Of a stretch of 64,000 nt of DNA, positions 20,464 to 33,339 are shown one piece after another. The notes below the pieces were generated by a model that worked only from the letters and a program-made list of their open reading frames with translations, did no database searches and was not told the origin of the DNA. The stretch spans positions 5,647,001 through 5,711,000 of the forward strand of contig OX419758.1 of NCBI GenBank assembly GCA_948567375.1. The letters are read 5' to 3'. Position 1 is the stretch's first letter; each line of letters starts with the position of its first letter. The position numbers and the translations under genes are program-made. The stretch comes from Lunularia cruciata. Its lineage: Eukaryota > Streptophyta > Marchantiopsida > Lunulariales > Lunulariaceae.

Positions 20464-23400
20464 CTACCTTCTATGGTACATCTTCAACTTATCATGGTTA
20501 ATCCTATCAAAGTGTCTTCCTCCCAACTCCTTGAGATCATAGGTGTAATTGCCCCACACCTTCTCCACTATGAATGGTCCAAAGTACTTAGGCAAAAACT
20601 TCTTTTGCACTCTCTTGAATCAAATGGAATCAAACAACATAACCCAATCACCTTCTTTGAAAGGCTCCACTTTATTCTTGCCTTGCCTCTTTTCATAGCT
20701 CTCCTTTTGTTTCCTTTGGGCTTGCTCCACTCGAACCATAGCAACTACTCTTGCCTCTTCCAACTCCATGAGTTGATCCTTCCTTGACTTCTTTGCATCA
20801 CCTCCTTGTGCTTTCTTCAATCTCTTATGAATGCTTTGGAAGGTAGGAATTTCAAAGTGAATAGGTAAGGTAGACTCAATACCATATACCAATTGAAATG
20901 GAGAATATCCAGTGGAAGTCTACATGGTTGTCCTATACTCCCACAAAACTGCATGAATCCTCTTGTCCCAATGATGTTTAGCCCCCTCCATTTTTGCATC
21001 TTTGGCCAACATCATGCACAAGGTCTGATTGATTCTCTCTGCCAAGCCATTGGAATTTGGCTTATAGGATGTAGTTACTCTATGTGTGATAGAGAAATGT
21101 CGTAGCATGGCTATAGTAACACTTCTTGTAAACTCTCCTCCTCTATCAAAAACCAACTCCAAAGGGCATCCAAACCTAGTGATATAGCATTCATAAAGAA
21201 ATCTACCCACTTCATCTTCATTCTTGTCCGTCAATGGTCTAGCCTCAACCCACTAGGTAAGGTAATCAGTAACTATCACAATGTACCGATTGTTCTTTGG
21301 GGTTCTATTGAGAGGACATACAAAATCAATTCCTCACTTCTCAAAAGGTCCTAGCAATAGAATTGATCTAAGTGGTGGAGTGGATGTAAACTTTATAGCA
21401 AAAGCTTGACAAACATGACAAGTTTTTCAATAATCAAGACAATCCTTGAAAATCCCTTTCCAATGGTAACATGCATCTAGAATCTTGAAAGCAATCACCT
21501 TTCCTGCAAAGTGTCATCCACATACTAAACCTTCATGAAACTCCTTTATGAGTAGGATAGACTGTTCCTTACCCACTGCTCTTTGAAGTAGACCATCTGC
21601 TCCTTGGTAAAAAAGAATATCCTCCACCATTGTGTAAGGTCTAGATCTTGCTCTTGCACCTTCCTCTCCCTAGCATGCATCCCTTTTGGATAGTTACCTC
21701 TTGTCACAAAATCCACAATCTCCTTGTACTCCATTGGAACCTCTTGAGTGACTGAGATTGTCATGAGCTCTTCATCGGGAAGTAACCATCCATTGGCTCA
21801 TCTCCATCATGATCATAGGCTCTAGGTAACAAATCAGCATTTGCATGTTTCTTTCTTGGCCTATCCTCAATGGTGTAGTCATACTCAGACAAGAGTATCA
21901 TCCACCTTGCTAGTCTCCCTTCAACATTAGGCTTGTTGAAGATGTACTTCAAAGCCTTGTGATTCGTGACAATAGTGGCTTTTCTTCCAATCAAGTAGTG
22001 TCTAAACTTCTTGAGACCAAAGATCACTGCCAACCCTTCTCTCTCCGTGACAGAGTAGTTCCTCTCTACTGAAACCATCTGCCTACTAGCATAAGCTATT
22101 GGATGATCATGCCCATCTTGGTCTAATTGACTAAGAGTGCATCCTATAGCTACATTAGAAGCATCAGTGTAGAGGATGAAAGGCTTACTCCAATCAGGTT
22201 TAACAAGAATTGGAGCTACAACAAGGGATTGCTTGAGCTCCTCAAAAGCTTTGGGAGCCTCCTTGTCCTCCAAAATCACCATGTAATCTACACCCTTCTT
22301 CATGTAGATGGTCAATGCATAAGCCTTGTTGGAAAATGAGAAGATGAACCTCTTATAGTATCCAACCATCCCCAAGAATTGGCGTAACTTTGTCAAGCTT
22401 GAATGGAATGGAAGGTCAGAGATTTTCCTCACCTTCGCAGGATCAATTGCTATTCCATCCTTGGAGATGATGTGCCCCAAAAGTAGACCTTCTTCACATC
22501 CAAAAATGCACTTCTCTGGGTTGAGTGATGCATTTGCCTCATCCAAGCATTGCAAGACCTTGATTGGGTGCTCAAAGTGCTCCTCCTTGCTCCCATAGAT
22601 ACAAAAGTCATCAATGAAGTCTCTCACAAATTTCCCAATGAAAGGTTCAAATACCTTGTTCATGAACCGTTGGAATGTGGCTAAAGCATTGCAAAGCCTA
22701 AAAGGCATGACCTTGAAATCATAAGTTCCCCAAGGTGTGGTGAATGTGGTGAGTTGTTGATGCTCAGGTGCAATCTTGATTTGGTTATATCCACTATAAC
22801 CATCTCCAAAACTGTACTTCTCATGACCTGCAACCTCCTCCAAGATCTCATCAATGAATGGCAATGGGTAATAGTCCTTCTTGGTAATAGCATTGAGCTT
22901 CTTGTAATCCACACATACCCGAAGCTTACCATTGTTTTTCTTCACAATCACAATTGGAGACACCCATTCTGAATTCTCCACCTCAAAGGTAAATCCAACT
23001 TCCTTGAGCTTATCAATCTCCTCCTTCACAACCAAAGATATTGGTGGGCTAATGCGACATTGCTTTTGGCGGATTGGTCTTGCATGCAACTCCACATCTA
23101 TCTTGTGCTCCTCCAAGGTGACTTCCTTCAAATCCTTGTAATTGAAAGCAAACACATGGATGAACTTGCAAAAAATCTCCTCAAATCTCACTTTCTCCTC
23201 CTTGGTAACATTTGGGCCATACTTGAGGGTAGATAACCTTCTCTCTACCTCCTCAAGTGTCAATGGTGATTTATCTGGGTCCTTGAAAACCTTTGGCTTA
23301 GGCACAAAATCCATAGCACACAAAGGATACACATCTGAATCAGATTCAGATTCATCCTCCTCCGTAGAAGTCTCCTCCTCCATGCTTGTGTCCACACTTG

Positions 23401-25283
23401 AAGCTCCTTCTTCAAAATCTGATTCCCAATACTCAGAAGATGGTATATCTAAATGTGAAGTGTTGGTGGTGTTAGTCATAGGAATGGTGACTCTATGGTT
23501 TGATGGCCCAATCCTCAAGTACCCTTTGTGCCATCGATCAGTTGTGCGTGCTGCTCTCAACCATGGCCTCCCAAGAAGTAAGTCATAGCTTGAATCATTC
23601 AAGACTTGGAAAGTCATGAGATTTTGAACTCCCATAACTGAAACTACCACTTTATCCATCACCCCTATTGGTCGAACTTGTTGCTTGTTTGCCATGCTCA
23701 CCACAAATGTTGAAGGTCTTGAGGGTATCATACCCAACTTCTTCATCAACCTTTCTGACATGGCATTCATTGTTGATCCTCCATCAACAAGTGCATCCTT
23801 GATGTTGTGACCATTCACTCTCACATCAATCTTGGAGGCATATTCACAAGCCTCCCATGGTGTTGGCTTGGCATCCACCACCCCCATTGATACTGGAGCT
23901 TTTGCCTTCTTTTTCCTCTTGCTCCTTGTAAAACTCAAACCACCTCTAAGCTCCTTTCTCAAGGTAGGGTTCAAAGCAACCAATTGGCCCATTGTGATGT
24001 TAGCCTTGGGGCTCCAACATCTTCCAACACATTGTAGTTCCACTGTTTCTTTGAAATCAAAAAAATCCTCCATCCCCAACTTTTTCCTTGGAGTCTTTGT
24101 TGTTGATGGTGTTGAGGTGCGAGTGCTTCTAGTAGACATAAGAGCATCCTTGCTTGGAGTAAATCCTTGAGAAGAATGAACATCCTTTGCAAAATGAGCT
24201 CTCTTCTTCTCTTGTGACAAAAGCTCTAAATTAAGACCCTTGGAGTTTGAGCACTCTCCCTTCTCATACTTGCTCTCAACCACATCTATGGATGCTATCC
24301 CCTTACCTTTGTTGGGATAAGGATCCACTTGGGTTTCACTACCTCCCTCTTTCCCTCTATTGGCTCCTTCATAACCCCTTCCTCCATGGTAAGTGGAATT
24401 TGGGCAATTCCTTTGGATATGGCCTCTTCCTTCACAACCAAAAAAATTTCTATCATTGAAATTGTTGGCTGGTTGGCCTCCTCTATATGGATAGTTTCCA
24501 TAACTCCTAGGCCCTCTCCCTACATTCTGATCCACCTCTCTCTTCTCCCATAGTTGCACCACATTGATCTTGAGATCCGCAAGCTGTTTTATGATGGTTT
24601 GAAGTGGATCCTTTGGTGGAGGTGCAAGAATTGGAGCAATTACTACTTGTGGTGCAACCCTTGCCACCAAAGTATCAGAAGTTCCACCATACTTGTAGCC
24701 TTGAGGAGGATGCACAACCTTCTTCACCACCAAATCACTCTCATCCTCTTCTAAACTCTCCTCCATACAAATTGTGATCTTGATAGCTTCAACCTTGGAA
24801 GAAGGTTTCTCATATCTCACCTTGATTCTAATTTGTGGTCTCAAACCTCTCACAAAATTCTTGTTGAGCATAGCCCCTATGCCAATCATTGGGGTCTCCA
24901 CATCATCCTCACCTTCCTCAACACTATGCAAAATTTGGACTCTAATTTTTCCACTCTTTCCACATAGACTCTCACTTTCTTTCCATCTCCTTGTTTGAGA
25001 AAGGTAACCTCACTCAACAATCTCTCATAACTGTCATCTGGAAGAAATTTCTCTATGAGTGCTGAAGTCAAAGTCTCCCAAGACTCTTTTTCCCCATCTC
25101 TCCTCTCTCTCTTTTGGTATTCTGACTCCATGTAAGTACTACATCTTCAAAGAAATCTGGTAATAATGAGGCCCACTCATTCTTCCTCCTCTCATTGTTT
25201 CCTATGCAAGCTCTCATGAAGTCTCTCACAAAGGCCTCCACATCTTCTTCATCCTTGCCAAAGAAAACCGGAAGTTTTCCCAT
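20464..25283 (-). pseudogene. A3 gag-pol polyprotein, broken
   Basis: Homologue of the A2 polyprotein. Gag (about 24900-25283) is split by frameshifts near 24900 and 25120. A 1056-codon open stretch (21761-24931) covers late gag, CCHC (first knuckle Cys changed to Phe), protease (LVDGGSTMNAM), RT with FIDDFCIYG, and RNase H. Frameshifts near 21770, 21640 and 21250 and several stops break the integrase. The terminal GPF module remains up to the TAG at 20464-20466. Confidence 0.92.
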
Positions 25284-25357
25284 CTTAACCCCTCACTATC
25301 TTTCTTTTCTCTCAATTTTCTTTTTCTTTTTCTCTTTTCTTTTCTCTCACTCTATTA

Positions 25358-25522
25358 CTAATAGAGTATATACATGACTAACACCATCTGAGAATAATCC
25401 ACTCTAGGGAACAAAAAAGGTTCAGGTTGCTCCAAGAGTTCTATAGCAACATCAAATCCTAGAGTGCATATTAATCTAACTCTCATGGATAGTTTATCCA
25501 TAAGTTGAAAGATTACCTCCAT
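25358..25522 (-). CDS. Leader short ORF b of A3 (54 aa)
   Basis: Still open in this otherwise decayed copy, with the same length and position as in A1 and A2. Function unknown. Confidence 0.45.
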   Translation of the reverse strand: MEVIFQLMDKLSMRVRLICTLGFDVAIELLEQPEPFLFPRVDYSQMVLVMYILY

Positions 25523-25524
25523 CA

Positions 25525-25998
25525 CTAATCTTGAGAACTAGCTAATGAAGGTGGTAGTATTTCTGTAGCTGTACTAAGACTCTCTCCAAGATTATTCACC
25601 AAAGTCTCCAAAAGTGCTTTTACTCCACTACACTTATATTTTTTTGGAAGTCCTTCTACTCCACAAACCTCACACAACTCCTTGGTCTTAGATCTTCTCC
25701 CTCCTAATCTTGGTGAAGAAGGTCCAACATGCAAACCCAAGTCAAGTAAGCCTCTCCTTTCCCTCAATCTCTTGCTCTCAAAGGTCAATGGACATGAACT
25801 TGCCTTATGTCCCTTCTTTCCACATAGAAAGCACTTAGACTCACTCTTTCTTCCAAGTGGTGTAGGTTTTTTGATCCTCTCAACACTCTCTTCAAATTCT
25901 ATTGTAAACTCTCTTTTCCTCAAATCCACCCCTAAAATCACCTCAAACCCTTGGGGAACCTTGCATAGTCTCAATTTCCACTCTTGGTGACCCTCCAC
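25525..25998 (-). CDS. Leader ORF1 of A3: zinc-knuckle protein (157 aa)
   Basis: Open over its full length although the neighbouring gag-pol is disrupted. The CCHC motif is kept (CFLCGKKGHKASSC). In the second cluster the His is lost (KKYKC replaces KGHEC). The start codon is MEGHQEWK, as in the other copies. Confidence 0.6.
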   Translation of the reverse strand: MEGHQEWKLRLCKVPQGFEVILGVDLRKREFTIEFEESVERIKKPTPLGRKSESKCFLCGKKGHKASSCPLTFESKRLRERRGLLDLGLHVGPSSPRLGGRRSKTKELCEVCGVEGLPKKYKCSGVKALLETLVNNLGESLSTATEILPPSLASSQD

Positions 25999-26644
25999 GT
26001 TCCCAAGATGAATCTAAACACTCAAACATGTTTTTTGTTGCTCTCAAACTCCTCATGCATGAGATCTCCACTTTGCAGAATTGACCCTTCCTCACAATTT
26101 CACTCAGATCTCTCAACTAGTATGTGAGAGTCCTTTGAAATTTTGCACACCTGATCACAACTCCAAGGTGTGCCTCCTTGAAAAGTTTTAGATCTTTGCA
26201 TTGAGCCATTTAGCCTAGACATTTTTCTATTCAGCACACATATTTCAGATTTGGTCTGAAAACCACCCCTTCACTTCAAAAACTCATCACTCCTTGTGCA
26301 AAAACAATCTCTCTCTAATTTTTGTGGCAGCAAATAGGATACAAGGCATTGAATTGTCTTGGAAATTTTGAGGAAAATTCACTGAAAATTAAAGAAATGG
26401 CAGACTCTGTACAATTTTCCAGAGAGCATGCAATTGCGGGAGCAATTTACCCTATCAACTTTCAAAAATTCTAACCCAGTGTGCTTAGTAACTCTCATAA
26501 TAATTTTAAGTGTGCTAATTGAAAGATAACCCAAGCTATTATGTGTCTAAATTTCAAGTCCAGATCTCAAACTTGAAATTTTGCCCAAAATCACCTTAAT
26601 CCCCAAAATCTGCAATCCACCTCACACAATCTCTCCAAATCCTC

Positions 26645-26815
26645 TCATGTGTACAAGATGTACAAAATCACTTCAAAGACATCATAATGAACTACAGGGT
26701 ATACAAATAGATCTTGGTTCTCTAACATAAGTTCAGCCCTCTCCTCTCCTAATGTTCTCTCCAAGTGAGCTCTCATAGCCTCCTTCTGCCTAATGTAGAA
26801 TTGAACGCGGAATAT
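26645..26815 (-). pseudogene. Leader short ORF a of A3, start codon lost
   Basis: Same frame as A1 1057-1227 but the ATG reads ATA. The rest of the frame is open and conserved. Confidence 0.45.
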
Positions 26816-26856
26816 TATCTTGCTTTCTAGAGAGGTCCCAGTAATGGAACCGAAAA

Positions 26857-27547
26857 TGTGAGCGGTCTTGTCTCTCACTCAGGATGAACCTCTGATGGCT
26901 TTTATGGTAGCACACCATGGACTAAGAAGGCAAGGAACCCCAACTCCATCATACTCCTCCAAGGCTAACACTCCAAGATCAAGACATTGCTCACTAGAGA
27001 ACTCAATGAGAGAGAGATAGTTGCAAATGAAAGCATGATGAGTACCTCCTCACCCCTTGTTTATATACTTGTGAAATAGTTACACACCAAAGTTACCAAT
27101 TAGTGGAGAAATTCAAGTTACTAGGCTAAAAGTCAAGTAAAATCAAAAAGTAAAAAGGAATATCCATTCACATGGGCATATTCCCCTAAGCATATGGTCT
27201 TATCTTGACTCAACCACTAAGTCAAAGATTCCTTCACATGGGCTATCCTTGGACTATAGAAGAATCCAAAACAAAAAGGCTTGTGAGCCCAAGAGTTCTC
27301 AACTCTTTCCTCAAAGCCAAACACCTAGGAATTATACCAAGTCAACACATTAGAATCCAAAATAGTGATGCTCATCTTTTCTACTTCCTCTAAAGTAAGG
27401 TCCTCTCTATCTTATCCATGACTAAATTTAGCTAACCATGACTAATATAGAACCATCCTTTATCTCTATATAAATAATATCTCTTAAGTACTTGTAATAC
27501 CAAGCTAAATATCACAATACCACACACATGCACAAATGGGTGTTACA
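26857..27547 (-). repeat. 5' LTR of A3
   Basis: 691 bp. It keeps the 12-bp segment that is deleted in both A2 LTRs. The AGGC target duplication follows. Confidence 0.92.
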
Positions 27548-27551
27548 AGGC

Positions 27552-27857
27552 CCACCATCACTTTGCACCGTTTGCACCATCAAGTGTGCCGTCAATGGGA
27601 TGGTTAGGGTTTCAGACCTAGCCTGAGTCCAGGGGGTTTACTTTTGAAGTGCAGCTCTAGAGAGCTCATTTCTCTGATGTTGAGCCTTTGAGTTCTTGGC
27701 TATGGTGGACAGAGGCCGGCAAGCGTCACCTGGATTCTTTAGCTAGAGTGGGTGTCGGTTGACTATAATCAATGCCCAATTGTTGGCTGTTTATAGAATG
27801 ACAGATCAAGTTCTGATCTGAGTTGAGTTGAGTTGAGAGTGGTAAACAATTTGATTA
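27552..27857 (+). repeat. B1 5' LTR, right part
   Basis: Continues 19736 and matches 36781-37110 up to the shared GATTA. The next ~105 bp of the 3' LTR end (37112-37216) is absent here. It contains a short GAGTT tandem run near 27820-27838. Confidence 0.8.
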
Positions 27858-29538
27858 CATCAAAGAAGTGAAATCAAGGAGAAATTGGGTGTAGGAACTT
27901 TGAGTGTTGGTGGTATTTCCAAGCTCGGTGGATCGTTGGTAGCTCAATTGAAGTTCAATTTTTCCCTGGTGTGCAGAAGCTTGTTGCTTGATGGAGATTT
28001 GGTAGTAAGGCAGATGGTGTGCGGAAGCATTGGCCAATTTTGAGCACAAAAGGAGCAAATTTTGAGCTCAGGAGGTGAAGGTAGGACCAATTTGTTGCAA
28101 GTTAGGCTCAGAAAGTAAAATTGAAGGTGGAGTTGTGAAGCTATTCTCGTGAATTTGTGATATGAAGAAACCCGTGTTTTCAATTTAGCTTGAGTGAAGA
28201 GTTAGTGAAGGATTTGGTAGTCAGCCAAATTTAGGGTTTATGTCAAATTTTACATCAAATTTTGGCTGGATTTTATGTTAGATTTTGGCCAGATTTGGAG
28301 AAGTTTTGCCTAGTTGGAAGACTTTTGCAAGTTTGGAGGAGTTTTGCCAGATTTTGGAGGAGGTTTGAAGTGGCAAGGAGAAAGGCCTCATTTGGGCATT
28401 TAGAGACTTAGAGGCATAGTGTTGTGGCCTATGAGAGACTACAAAGGCCTAGAAGGGCCAACAAGTGAACTTGTTGGCATGAGGCTAGCTAGTTTAGAGT
28501 AGATCTTGGTCATTGGTTGGCAAAATCTGCCTATCCTACTAGATTGTGTGCAATAGGGTTTGACCCCTAGATCTCTTGTTCCTAGATTGGTGCTCTAGCC
28601 AACTGGTCCACCCTCACTTGTTGTCCTAGTGATTGTGCCATTGTTATCTATACACTTGTAGCTTTGGCTAAGAGAGGCATTTTGATCCCATTCTTGGTGA
28701 ATTTGGTAGCTTAGGACTTAGATATGAACTTCTCTTGTGTCAAATGCCAAATGGTGGCAAAGTGAATCCTATGTTGTTTTATGAGATGGAGGGTTTTCAT
28801 TTAGATTTCTTGTGATTGGACCCCCTCCATTCTCTACTTCTTGTTTATGCACCATGTTTGTGTGAGGTGCCTTGATTTTTTAGCATTGGTGATTTGGTGT
28901 GCTCCTAGTAGTGAGGCTTGAGTGATGACCAGTCAAACTATCTTTGTTTCTCTTTGGGGAGGCAGAGAGTGATGACTTGCAGACCATGAGAGTACATGTT
29001 GTGATTGCAAGATACAGGTTGCCCTTTCCCCTAGTGTAGTTATCCCGATTAGAGTTACATTAGTAGGTGGTGCTTAGTTGGTATTGGCACTTGGTGGGGT
29101 ACTTGCGGTTGCAATTTGTGGTTTTGATTTGCGGTTGCGGTTACTTTGTCACGATAGAGTTCTTTAGGGATTCCAGAGGAGATAGCTCTAAAGTATACAG
29201 TGGGTTTACTTGGAGTGGTACTCAGTATCAGCCTATATCTCAAGTCCTAATGAGGGAGGAGATTGACTATGAGTTGGAGTTTGACATAGGAGTTGATTCA
29301 ATTGTGTCCGCATTGTTGTTGTGGGACATGGACAAGATTTATGGAGCCTCCAAAAGCCCTAGGTGTTACTCAGGTACGATGGGTACCATTGAGTTGGATT
29401 ACTTCATCTTGGAGTTTGATAGTTGGTGTGATCTGCAATAGATGTAGAACCTGACTTTTTTTACACCCTTCATGGCATGGAAGAGGTTGTTTCAGTATCT
29501 GGAGTTCAAGAGACTACCATGAGTTCAAGAGAGCTCAT
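27858..29538 (+). other. B1 leader region
   Basis: About 1.7 kb between the LTR and gag. No clear primer site of Met or Asp type is visible right after the LTR. No long conserved frame. The stretch around 28220-28400 is rich in AGATTTTGG-like repeats. Confidence 0.5.
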
Positions 29539-30345
29539 TTGGAGGAGATTGAGTTATGGAGACAGTATTGGTCTCTGAACTATGTCTCTATCACTTCAAG
29601 TTGGGTAGCCAGGAGTAGATTGGTTGTACCTATGAGTTCTAGCTCAAGTAATGTTAGTGGAGCTAGTGAAGGTGCACTAGCTGGAGAAAGTGCTACTACA
29701 AGTGGAGGTACCGCTACAAGAAGTGGTGTGGTACCAGGGTTTAACCCCATGGTGGAGTTCTTCTTGCGTTTGGGGCAGAACTACCAAGGAGTGTGGATTG
29801 ACAAGTTGAAGAGCTTGCAAGAGTTCTAGTGGAAGGCTAGAGAGAGCTTACGCGAGGCATACACTCGCATGAGGCGGCTGATCAGTTTCACTAAGGAAGT
29901 TACTGAGGCCCAGGCAATCCAATTTTGGTATGGGATACTAGATAGGGAGTTGCAACATAGAGTTTGTGATGCTATGTTGTTACAGGCTACTTTGCCAACT
30001 TTGGCAGTGGTCTTTGGTTTGGCTGAGCGTATTGAGCTCAACATGGTGGAGGAGAGAGTGGTGTCATCTGGATTTGGTAGGGAGACCTCATCCACGGTTG
30101 TGCCTTCTTCTAGAGTGCAATAGAGTGCACCACGCCCAGTTGGTTCTTGAGGATAGGATGGACAGCCTAGATCCTATGGAACGAGTGGAGGGCCTAGTGG
30201 AGTTAAACCCTTACCTTCATTTTTGGGTCAGCAATAGCCAGTGAGTGGTGATGTTGCTTGTTGGACTTGTGGTGGACCTCACCATTAGAGAGAGTGTACT
30301 CAAGGCAGTGAACTTGATACCTTGAGTGCATCACAGCCAGCACAG
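29539..30345 (+). pseudogene. B1 gag
   Basis: Frames at 29539-29829 and 29869-30123 encode a retrotransposon-gag region (pattern W-x-A-R-E-S, AY-x-RMR, AQAIQFWYGIL, VFGLAERIELNM), broken by a TAG. Downstream a knuckle reads CWTCGGPHH, stop, REC near 30250-30295. A second (CEHCHRTSHTSD) follows near 30355. Gag therefore had two CCHC-like knuckles, now interrupted by stops. Confidence 0.7.
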
Positions 30346-30816
30346 AGGCAATGTGAGCATTGCCATAGAACTAGTCACACTAGTGACTGATATTTTGACC
30401 TACACCTGGAGTTACTGAGTGGTAGGGCTGTTATGGAAGGTAGTAGAGGAGCTCTAGTTCATGGAGGACAAGGTGGTAGAGGATCCACACCTAGTAGGGG
30501 TGCAGTACCTGCCTTTACTTCTAATACAACTATGGCTACTTGGATTGAGTAGTTGGAGCAGAGATTGGCTAGTATAGCCATTGCTCAGAGGAGATCAGAT
30601 TTGGGTGCTGAGGCTTCCACCTCATATGCTGATGATAGAGATGCTTTGGACTTCATGTGCGGAGCAGCACAAGTGAATGTATCTGCAGTAGTGACTAGGA
30701 GTGCAGAACATGCTCTAGAGCCTAGAGGAGCATCAATGGAGTTGGACCTACAAAGAGGAGAGGTTGGGAGACAGGTCAGACTTCCCTTGTCTTTCACACT
30801 ATTTGAGGCATTGTAG

Positions 30817-31425
30817 ATGACATCCATGGTCCCTAAACATCCTAGTGTAGGTGTGGTAGGTGGTGATGGAGTACATGATGGACTACCTGCTAGTCAACCA
30901 CTTGCTACTACACAAACTGAGTCTAGCATGATGTTGGGGGCGGCTCAATTGATTATACAACATCCTTTATTTTCTGCCAATGACATGTTTACATTGGGAG
31001 TTGACCTAGCCCTAGTGTTCTGGTTGGCTGACATGCTTTGTGAGAGTAGGGATGATGCGGTTCCTACTACTAGAGTAGAGGTGGTTGGTCGTGGAGCTGA
31101 CTTGGTTGAGAAGCATTGGAGCTATTCAGCAATTAGTGGTTTATGGCAAGCGGCAACGGCTAGACTGGAGGAGTTGCCAGCTAGACCAGCCTTTGAGAGA
31201 GCACTGCTCACACTTGGTGTTGTCCTAGTGGATAACCAAAGGGGGATTTTCCATTTGGTGAGACCTTCAGGGAAGGTCTATACACCACAGAGAGTCTTGT
31301 TAGACTTTGGTGCGCAGCCCCTTATGTTGTGGAAGGTTACAATTGTTGGTTTGGAGTTAAGGAAGACCGATGTGGAGAGGTATCCATTTCAAATCCAGAC
31401 ATCTCTAAGTGGTGGTTTGACATAG
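30817..31425 (+). pseudogene. B1 pol, N-terminal/protease region (202 aa open)
   Basis: Open frame with a homologue in B0 at 37290-37890. Near its end it reads RVLLDFGAQPLML. This resembles the aspartic protease D-S/T-G-A motif with the Ser/Thr replaced by Phe, so activity is unlikely. The upstream ~150 residues are an unassigned linker. A second open piece follows at 31690-32040 (116 aa), with no domain recognised. Confidence 0.5.
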
Positions 31426-33339
31426 TACATCACACGTGGGAAGCTTGTTGTCCAAGTTCAGCCTGGTCATCTGATTGATAGCTTGGTGGTGAGAGATCAT
31501 GCTATTGCAACAATAGCTGAGTCATATGGTGTGCTAATTGGGGAAGCAATGTTATATCCCATGGGTTTCAGCATTGACTATTGAGAGGAGACAACCTCCT
31601 ATAGACCAGGTTGGAAGTCTGGTGAGGGACGGGTATGCCTACTAGTACGCTTCAGTAGTGGCAATCTTGGCTCACTACACTCCGAGACCATGGCAACATC
31701 AATTTTAGCTTTCAATGGTACAGTTACTTGGCCTGGTGACTTGTTGGAGGGGAACGCCCATGCAGAGGATACTCCAGTACCAAAGGAGATCACTCAGATT
31801 TGGAGTACAAGTGGGATTGTTCTATCCATCTTGGATGTTCCATTGTGGAGTTCAGAGGAGACATTGCAGCAACATGCAGATCAGTTGGTGCAGCAAGCTT
31901 GGAGTGGAGCCTTTGTACCATCAAGAGATGAGTGTGAGGATGAGCCTCCAAAGTCAATTACTTTGACACCTCTAGATACCACACTCATTGCTTGGCAGTA
32001 TCCAGTAGAGGAGATATGTCTATTGGAGTTGTTTGGTTAGATTAGCACGGACTAGCTATGATATTATAGGCGGGTATAGGAGTACAGAGGTACTTGTATG
32101 CAGAGAGAGATGAGATTGCTAGGTGAGTCTCTCCACATCACATGGCACACTTGGCCTATCGATATCCAATGTTATTATTGATGTCAGCAGTCAAAGGTTA
32201 CCAGAAGGCCCTACCAGTAGACATTTCCTTACTGGGGGCATGATTTGGAGAGACATAGGCCTATTCACTTGGTGATTTCTAGATGGCCATGTCAGGGACA
32301 TACACGTGTGGGTAGAGGTTTGGGTCTCCAGGATCCTTGTTCTGGTGTGTTTTGGGAGATGTTACAAATACTACGACATCTCTAGGTTCATCAGTCTATT
32401 TCTCTAGTTTACCCTTTAGAGAACATTCCTTTGATGGGTGATTCTTGCACCAAAGTGGTGGTGAGTACACATCAGGTCCATTCTTGGATGGGACCTGCTA
32501 TATTGTTAGATGCAGCCAAAGTGGGATCACGGGTTCATTGTCTTCATCTTTGGTGGACGAACCTCTTACCCAAAGAGGTTCTATAACGTGCTTATGATGG
32601 GATTTAGCAACTTGACCACATCCTTGTTGATGATATGATGGATGTTGGGCGTTAGTCTCAAACAGTGGTAGTGGCTGATAGGTCACCTATGGTAGTGGTG
32701 AACCTAGTTGGATAGCCTAGAGCCACATTTCCCACACTCATGAGTTTCCTAGGCTCTCATGCTTTTCAAGAGGGAGGACCTAGACTTATTTGGGACTCAC
32801 AATTACAATAGTTGGTGGAGCCAAATGCTGATGAGAGAGAGCATGCAATGGGTTTTTGCACCGGTATCACCATTGTTCCAGAAGTGTCAGAGGCATCCAG
32901 GCATCAAGTTTAAATCAGGCTATGGACCTGAACTGTTTGACCTGGATTGTGAGTCTTGGCTTGGCAAAGTAGTGTAGGATGTGCTTGATAGGCATCACCA
33001 CTCAAACACTTGTGAGCCTTGTGCCTATTGTGACTATTCAGGCACATGCGGGGGGTGATGGGACGAATGGGCATGGTATTCTTGAGACACAACCAGTAGC
33101 TACTAGGGAGAGTGGTCAACTTGGAGTCCATCCAGGTGAGCATGGGCTACTTGGATTACACCCTTGGTCCACTTGGGATGCAGCTAGAGGACGTGTGGAG
33201 CTTGCAGCCATAGTAGAAAGAGTATTTCACATAGAGGTTGGGACCTCTAATGGTCGGGAGCATGACACTATTGCTCCCAAGGGCCCAGTGTAGTAGCCAA
33301 TCAGTACGTCTTCCACTCCTACTATAGTTACAAAGGATA

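Larger units (their letters stand above)
19737..27547 (-). mobile_element. Complete Ty3/gypsy family A element A3, degenerate
   Basis: Reverse-orientation copy with 3' LTR 19737-20415 and 5' LTR 26857-27547. Flanks are GGGC (19733-19736) and AGGC (27548-27551), a 4-bp duplication with one change. It sits within the B1 5' LTR; the intact 3' LTR of B1 shows the uninterrupted site around 36778. Gag-pol is broken, but leader ORF1 and short ORF b are open. Confidence 0.93.
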
